A stretch of DNA of 64,000 nucleotides from positions 17,915,443 through 17,979,442 of the forward strand of contig CM077116.1 in assembly GCA_039619475.1 (NCBI GenBank). Direction: 5' to 3'. The notes below the pieces were generated by a model. That model did not search any database, was not told where the DNA came from, and worked only from the letters and a program-made list of their open reading frames with translations. Of this stretch, positions 57,344 through 64,000 are shown piece after piece. The first letter of the stretch is position 1. The number at the start of each line of letters is the position of its first letter. The translations under genes and the position numbers were made by a program. This DNA comes from Icerya purchasi (Eukaryota > Arthropoda > Insecta > Hemiptera > Monophlebidae).

Positions 57344-59600
57344 TTAAATAAAGACGTATTTTTCGTATTCATAGATGTATGTTTATTTTTCAAAAAATCT
57401 TTTTACATTGTTTCATACAAATTAATGTAATCTATATAATATAATAAATATTTTCATATGTATACATTTTTGTTTTTATTTTCCATAAACTTAAAATTCC
57501 AATTTTACTATTGTTGTTAATATATACCAAACTCCAGTTTGTATTAAATCCTCTCGCTCTTTATGTTGAACAGACGAATCAATATTATTTAACTGTTCAG
57601 TTAAGTATGCAGAGTCTTTTTATCTTGCTTAACTTTAAAGATATATGATAGATTCTTTTTTCATTTGACAGTGTAAACGTTTTCTTCTTTTAAAATTTTC
57701 TTATGCTTTATCACTATTACATCATTTTTCATCATTTTCTAACTAATTGTAAACATTTTTCCACTATTTTGTAACATGTTCTTATGTTTTAGGACTTTTT
57801 GCCATATTTTTTTCACCAATTTATACTATTTCGAAGCATTTCATATGACTGAACGCTACTTAAGAAGTTTTTCGATAATTATCACCATTCCTCGCAATAT
57901 TCATATGTTTTAACGCTTTTTACACTATTTTTCACAAATTCATGATATTTCGCTTCATTTCTAATGTTTGAACGACTCATATGCAGTTTTTCGACAATTT
58001 TTCACCGTTCATCACTATATTTTTTTTTATGTTGTATCACCTTTTATGAAGTCTTCATCAAATTTTACCTTCATTCAACAATATTTTCGTTATTGTACCC
58101 TTTCGAACTGTTGTTTTACCCTAAAAGCGAGTGTATATCTAATTTGTTATAATTAAGAAAGAATGTAATGTATATTACAAATTTCCTTTCCTGGGAGTAT
58201 GATTGTGTGTGCAGAATAATAAACTCTGGTAAGAAGCAGACTGTATCCACCATCAAGCAGGGTGTGTAAAGCGTGGTAATTAACTCTGGCATTGCACATA
58301 TTGCAAGGTAGTTATGATATGTTTGAGCATAAATTAGTTGTTGTATATCATTCATGTTAGTCATTAAATGTTCACACTGAGAGATGCAAGGGAGGCGTCA
58401 TCATATGAACCATTACGATTTTTATAATTATAATATACACTAAGCATGTATGTATTACAACGACCACATCAACTCTGTTAAGGACGGTAATGTTTGGGGG
58501 TAGATAGTGAACCGTTACATTAGAAGAGGAACATGGGTACATACATGGAAACATCATTAGCGATATTACATCACATGTATGTCATCAAATTTAACTAAAA
58601 TATTACGTCCATAGTAAAAAATGCGAGGATTTTTCCTAAGAGGTTAAATTTTATGTCTAAGATGGCGAATATAATAAAATTGATGCGATTTTAGCTGAAG
58701 ATTGGGTATTTTACACTAAAACCGTTGTTTTACACCTAAAGTGAGATTATTTGGGGAGTTAAACGGTCTTTGTTCATATAAAATTTTATGTTTTTTCTAA
58801 ATGTGGCTATTTTTTGTCCTAAATGGAGTAATTTCTGTGTGAATGGCACTTTTTAGACTGACCTATATACTTCTTGATGTGATATTCCATTCATTGTGAA
58901 GTTATGCTTTGAAAGGATTTGTGTCTGGTTGTGGGAAGTTTCCGAACTTTTCTGATGCATCGATTATAGTATAATAGTTGTTGTGTGTTAGTGAGTTGAT
59001 GGTGTTTGGATGGGGATAATAAATAGGGGTAAGAGGTGAAGTGTACCACATCAAGCAAGGAGAGTACTGTTTGATAATTAACTCTATCATTTAAACACAT
59101 TGCAAGACCGTTATAATATGTTAAGTCAAAATTAGTTGTTGTATCTCGTTCAGGATTTTACATTAAACGATCACACTGAGAGACGCGATGGACTCGCCAT
59201 CATCAAGATCCATGCAATCATTACATTATTTTTCACTAATTTGTAATAACCATTTTTTTTTTTATGTTTTGAACGACTCTTATAATGTTTTTTGATAATT
59301 TTCATGGTACAAGCTTCATAATGTAAAGTAATTTTAATTATTTCAACAGTCTTTACACACAAATAAAGCAATATATCTTAAGCACACTCAACATAATACA
59401 AATTTTTACAAACAGAAGTAAACAACGGATTTACTTAGAAATTTTAATAAAACTTAAGAATCATATTATATATGAAATTGCTTGTTTTTTCAATCAATGA
59501 TCCAAACTATCAGGTTTAGAATTGTATCAGACCTCTAGTAAAAACCCCAAATTATTTAATGTGTACATCTTTGCTACTTTTTACCTTATATGTGTGAATG
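56712..59600 (+). repeat. Left arm of the large palindrome (visible part)
   Basis: Pairs with 61109-64000. For the inner part, a left position plus its right partner is always 120709 (for example 57343 with 63366 and 58372 with 62337). Beyond a 3-base insertion in the right arm near 63418 the sum becomes 120712, up to 56712 with 64000. I noticed only that indel and one substitution in the parts compared. The arm holds most of the second gene and 2.2 kb of AT-rich spacer. Confidence 0.9.
57344..59600. other. Non-coding spacer of the left arm
   Basis: Built of older repeats. An approximately 120-bp degenerate tandem unit runs over 57770-58015 (CATATG-TTTAACGCTT, TTTTTCACAAATT, TTTTTCGA-AATTTTTCACC). 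A pair of about 190-bp direct repeats lies at 58190-58400 and 59030-59205, sharing GTAATTAACTCT-GCAT, AAATTAGTTGTTGTAT and TCACACTGAGAGA. Several short open frames here are mirrored in the right arm but show no protein-like conservation. Confidence 0.5.
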
Positions 59601-60068
59601 TACATATCTACACATATTCATATATATCCAGATATATACATATATATCTACATATATACATATATATCTACATATATACATATATATCTACATATATACA
59701 TATATATCTACATATATACATATATATCTACATATATACATATATATCTACATATATACATATATATCTACATATATACATATATATCTACATATATACA
59801 TATATATCTACATATATACATATATATCTACATATACACATATATATCTACATATATACATATATATCTACATATATACATATATATCTACATATATACA
59901 TATATATCAACATATATACATATACATATACATATATATATATATATATATATCTACATACATACATATACATATACATAGATATATATGAATATATGTA
60001 GATATATATGTATATATGTAGATATATATGTAGATATATATGTGTATATGTAGATATATATGTGTATA

Positions 60069-60121
<53 letters not shown>

Positions 60122-60148
60122 ATATGTATATGTATGTATGTAGATATA

Positions 60149-60191
<43 letters not shown>

Positions 60192-61108
60192 GTATATGTA
60201 TGTATGTAGATATATATGCATATATGTAGATATATTTATGTATGTAGATATTTATAGATATATGTATATATGTAGATATATATGAATATATGTAGATATA
60301 TATGTATATATGTAGATATATATGTATATATGTAGATATATATGTATATATGTAGATATATATGTATATATGTTGATATATATGTATATATGTAGATATA
60401 TATGTATATATGTAGATATATATGTATATATGTAGATATATATGGGTATATGTAGATATATATGTATATATGTAGATATATATGTATATATGTAGATATA
60501 TATGTATATATGTAGATATATATGTATATATGTAGATATATATGTATATATGTAGATATATATGTATATATGTAGATATATATGTATATATGTAGATATA
60601 TATGTATATATGTAGATATATATGTATATATGTAGATATATATGTATATATGTAGATATATATGTATATATGTAGATATATATGTATATATGTAGATATA
60701 TATGTATATATGTTGATATATATGTTTATATGTAGATATATATGTATATATGTAGATATATATGTGTATATGTAGATATATATGTATATATGTAGATATA
60801 TATGTATATATGTAGATATATATGTATATATGTAGATATATATGTATATATGTAGATATATATGTATATATGTAGATATATATGTATATATGTAGATATA
60901 TATGTATATATGTAGATATATATGTATATATGTAGATATATATGTATATATGTAGATATATATGTATATATGTAGATATATATGTATATATGTAGATATA
61001 TATGTATATATGTAGATATATATGCATATATGTAGATATATATATGTATGTAGATATTTATGGATAAATGTATATATCTGGATATATATGAATATGTGTA
61101 GATATGTA
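59601..61108. repeat. 20-bp AT satellite array at the palindrome centre
   Basis: Unit TATATATCTACATATATACA repeats from about 59630 to 59930. After a disordered stretch of TA and GTATAT runs (59930-60260), the reverse-complement unit TGTATATATGTAGATATATA repeats from about 60265 to 61050. Isolated point variants mark individual units. The forward part is about 0.3 kb and the reverse part about 0.8-1.0 kb, so the array is not itself symmetric. Long frames of Tyr, Ile, Thr and His read from it are translation of satellite. Confidence 0.95.
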
Positions 61109-64000
61109 CATTCACACATATAAGGTAAAAAGTAGCAAAGATGTACACATTAAATAATTTGGGGTTTTTACTAGAGGTCTGATACAATTCTAAACCTGAT
61201 AGTTTGGATCATTGATTGAAAAAACAAGCAATTTCATATATAATATGATTCTTAAGTTTTATTAAAATTTCTAAGTAAATCCGTTGTTTACTTCTGTTTG
61301 TAAAAATTTGTATTATGTTGAGTGTGCTTAAGATATATTGCTTTATTTGTGTGTAAAGACTGTTGAAATAATTAAAATTACTTTACATTATGAAGCTTGT
61401 ACCATGAAAATTATCAAAAAACATTATAAGAGTCGTTCAAAACATAAAAAAAAAAATGGTTATTACAAATTAGTGAAAAATAATGTAATGATTGCATGGA
61501 TCTTGATGATGGCGAGTCCATCGCGTCTCTCAGTGTGATCGTTTAATGTAAAATCCTGAACGAGATGCAACAACTAATTTTGACTTAACATATTATAACG
61601 GTCTTGCAATGTGTTTAAATGATAGAGTTAATTATCAAACAGTACTCTCCTTGCTTGATGTGGTACACTTCACCTCTTACCCCTATTTATTATCCCCATC
61701 CAAACACCATCAACTCACTAACACACAACAACTATTATACTATAATCGATGCATCAGAAAAGTTCGGAAACTTCCCACAACCAGACACAAATCCTTTCAA
61801 AGCATAACTTCACAATGAATGGAATATCACATCAAGAAGTATATAGGTCAGTCTAAAAAGTGCCATTCACACAGAAATTACTCCATTTAGGACAAAAAAT
61901 AGCCACATTTAGAAAAAACATAAAATTTTATATGAACAAAGACCGTTTAACTCCCCAAATAATCTCACTTTAGGTGTAAAACAACGGTTTTAGTGTAAAA
62001 TACCCAATCTTCAGCTAAAATCGCATCAATTTTATTATATTCGCCATCTTAGACATAAAATTTAACCTCTTAGGAAAAATCCTCGCATTTTTTACTATGG
62101 ACGTAATATTTTAGTTAAATTTGATGACATACATGTGATGTAATATCGCTAATGATGTTTCCATGTATGTACCCATGTTCCTCTTCTAATGTAACGGTTC
62201 ACTATCTACCCCCAAACATTACCGTCCTTAACAGAGTTGATGTGGTCGTTGTAATACATACATGCTTAGTGTATATTATAATTATAAAAATCGTAATGGT
62301 TCATATGATGACGCCTCCCTTGCATCTCTCAGTGTGAACATTTAATGACTAACATGAATGATATACAACAACTAATTTATGCTCAAACATATCATAACTA
62401 CCTTGCAATATGTGCAATGCCAGAGTTAATTACCACGCTTTACACACCCTGCTTGATGGTGGATACAGTCTGCTTCTTACCAGAGTTTATTATTCTGCAC
62501 ACACAATCATACTCCCAGGAAAGGAAATTTGTAATATACATTACATTCTTTCTTAATTATAACAAATTAGATATACACTCGCTTTTAGGGTAAAACAACA
62601 GTTCGAAAGGGTACAATAACGAAAATATTGTTGAATGAAGGTAAAATTTGATGAAGACTTCATAAAAGGTGATACAACATAAAAAAAAATATAGTGATGA
62701 ACGGTGAAAAATTGTCGAAAAACTGCATATGAGTCGTTCAAACATTAGAAATGAAGCGAAATATCATGAATTTGTGAAAAATAGTGTAAAAAGCGTTAAA
62801 ACATATGAATATTGCGAGGAATGGTGATAATTATCGAAAAACTTCTTAAGTAGCGTTCAGTCATATGAAATGCTTCGAAATAGTATAAATTGGTGAAAAA
62901 AATATGGCAAAAAGTCCTAAAACATAAGAACATGTTACAAAATAGTGGAAAAATGTTTACAATTAGTTAGAAAATGATGAAAAATGATGTAATAGTGATA
63001 AAGCATAAGAAAATTTTAAAAGAAGAAAACGTTTACACTGTCAAATGAAAAAAGAATCTATCATATATCTTTAAAGTTAAGCAAGATAAAAAGACTCTGC
63101 ATACTTAACTGAACAGTTAAATAATATTGATTCGTCTGTTCAACATAAAGAGCGAGAGGATTTAATACAAACTGGAGTTTGGTATATATTAACAACAATA
63201 GTAAAATTGGAATTTTAAGTTTATGGAAAATAAAAACAAAAATGTATACATATGAAAATATTTATTATATTATATAGATTACATTAATTTGTATGAAACA
63301 ATGTAAAAAGATTTTTTGAAAAATAAACATACATCTATGAATACGAAAAATACGTCTTTATTTAATTACATATAGTGCATATTACGCCAACTGACGGCGT
63401 CACATCTGTGAGTATTATTATGTTCGTAATCGGTATTCATGGGATCGAGACATGACCAGCATACAAATTTCGCTTTCGGCGACTGGATCCGCAACAATCG
63501 ACTGAATTTTTTTATCCATGTGAATTGATAATTTCCATTAGATCCCCAATATAATATGTTTGTGTGATGTTTATGATTTAACAAACTGTGATTTTTTCGG
63601 AAGGCGTACACGACTTTTATTTTGTAGTTGAATGTACTTTGATCTGTATAGTCGGTTTCTATCAGCTTGTATAAGTTGATTGATACAGCGTTTATTCTTT
63701 CAAACGTTTCAATATCAGCCAGCGATTGGATCGGTAAGTGAATAAAGCTGAAATCGTATACTTTCTGTAGAATATTGTACTGCCACATCGATGACGGTTT
63801 TGATGTAAATTTTGCTAAAACCGCATACATGAAACTATTTTTATTTTCTGGATCGTTAGGGTCTTTAACATAGACGACTGCTTTTCGGTTAAATATTTCT
63901 TTGGGTAATTCCAACATTGTTGTGCTATATTCTTTTTCATCATGTACCAAAGGTACTTGCATTAACGACGGAGTTTGCAAATCTTGTGACGTTACCGGTG
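61109..64000 (-). repeat. Right arm of the large palindrome (runs off the window)
   Basis: Reverse complement of 56712-59600. The outer limit is not reached, so the full palindrome is longer than 7.29 kb. Differences noticed are AGC for AGA (one base, near 63813) and an extra AAT near 63418, both inside the gene. Confidence 0.9.
63366..64000 (-). CDS. Mirror copy of the orphan PolB N-terminal-like gene, partial
   Basis: The minus-strand frame is open from the right edge of the window to its stop at 63366-63368. It corresponds to about residues 71-281 of the gene at 56498-57343; the leader, polyproline stretch and promoter cassette must lie beyond 64000. All landmarks are present: SFMYAVL, FERINAVSINLYKL, FTWIKKFSRLLR and the Cys/His finger. 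Two changes distinguish it: Glu to Ala at position 134 (YAVLAKF) and one extra Asn before the THRC end of the finger, lengthening the H-to-C spacing by one. Both keep the frame open, as expected if both copies are or were under selection, or if they are alleles. Confidence 0.8.
   Translation of the reverse strand, partial: PVTSQDLQTPSLMQVPLVHDEKEYSTTMLELPKEIFNRKAVVYVKDPNDPENKNSFMYAVLAKFTSKPSSMWQYNILQKVYDFSFIHLPIQSLADIETFERINAVSINLYKLIETDYTDQSTFNYKIKVVYAFRKNHSLLNHKHHTNILYWGSNGNYQFTWIKKFSRLLRIQSPKAKFVCWSCLDPMNTDYEHNNTHRCDAVSWRNMHYM

Noticed and set aside
59522..61187. Very long frames on both strands (up to 423 codons) made of Tyr, Ile, Thr, His and Ser
   Set aside because: They are translations of the 20-bp AT satellite, which lacks stops in several frames; there is no coding bias or domain.
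57964..62745. Pairs of 60-82-codon frames occurring identically on opposite strands
   Set aside because: They are mirror images created by the palindrome; the sequences are AT-driven and the identity reflects recent duplication, not protein conservation.
56712..64000. Palindrome arms as the terminal inverted repeats of a complete Polinton
   Set aside because: The centre holds only satellite DNA and no core genes, and the PolB-like frame sits inside the arms, which does not fit the normal Polinton layout. An inverted dimer or artefact fits better.
1..64000. CRISPR arrays, bacterial operons or phage genes
   Set aside because: The repeat structures present are satellites, SINEs and inverted repeats without spacer-like organisation, and genes are spliced or virus-like in a eukaryotic setting.

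Overview
The window is eukaryotic nuclear DNA, very AT-rich, with long introns, poly(A)-tailed retroelements, a mariner relic and tRNA-derived SINEs. Together with a spliced DGCR6/gonadal gene and a short secreted-peptide exon this points to an arthropod, most likely an insect. I cannot name the species or order from sequence alone. No bacterial genes, operons, CRISPR arrays or rRNA genes are visible.

Layout. 1-4.2 kb: the last exon (3605-3826) of an unrecognised + strand gene, with a LINE RNase H relic and a SINE upstream of it. 4.2-5.3 kb: a 1.1-kb fold-back DNA element flanked by TA. 5.3-17 kb: mostly unassignable AT-rich DNA with three LINE relics (6.5-7.5, 8.5-9.3, 14.5-16.6 kb) and a 90-nt hairpin. 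17.4-33.0 kb: a complete four-exon DGCR6/gonadal homologue (189 aa) whose splice phases all agree. Its first intron holds a mariner relic inside a complex repeat block (21.2-25.5 kb); its second holds a jockey-type LINE 3' end. 33-46 kb: gene-poor, with LINE relics and a SINE. 46.5 kb: first coding exon of a putative secreted, possibly amidated peptide precursor. 47.5-50.1 kb: two adjacent LINE relics, one with RNase H.

From about 50.34 kb the character changes. The remaining 13.7 kb looks like one large repeat-rich block with its own gene family. It has GC-richer tandem repeats (50.3-51.5 kb), a 368-bp higher-order tandem repeat (51.5-52.3 kb), and two intact intronless-looking genes (54256-55260 and 56498-57343). 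These genes share an upstream region and an N-terminal leader but have unrelated bodies. The first resembles a degenerate DEDDh exonuclease-fold protein; the second resembles the region that lies N-terminal to protein-primed family B DNA polymerases of Polinton/Maverick-type elements, ending in a Cys/His finger and lacking a polymerase. From 56.7 kb to the end of the window the sequence is a near-perfect inverted repeat (about 2.9-kb arms within the window), centred on a 1.5-kb array of a 20-bp AT satellite. A mirror copy of the second gene therefore runs off the right edge.

Most interesting hypothesis: 50.3 kb onward is a virus-derived or Polinton-related inverted-dimer element carrying a modular gene family in which one promoter-plus-leader cassette is joined to different virus-like domains. 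The main competing explanation for the palindrome is a fold-back assembly artefact or joined haplotypes. One substitution and one in-frame 3-base indel between the arms argue against a simple copy of a single read.
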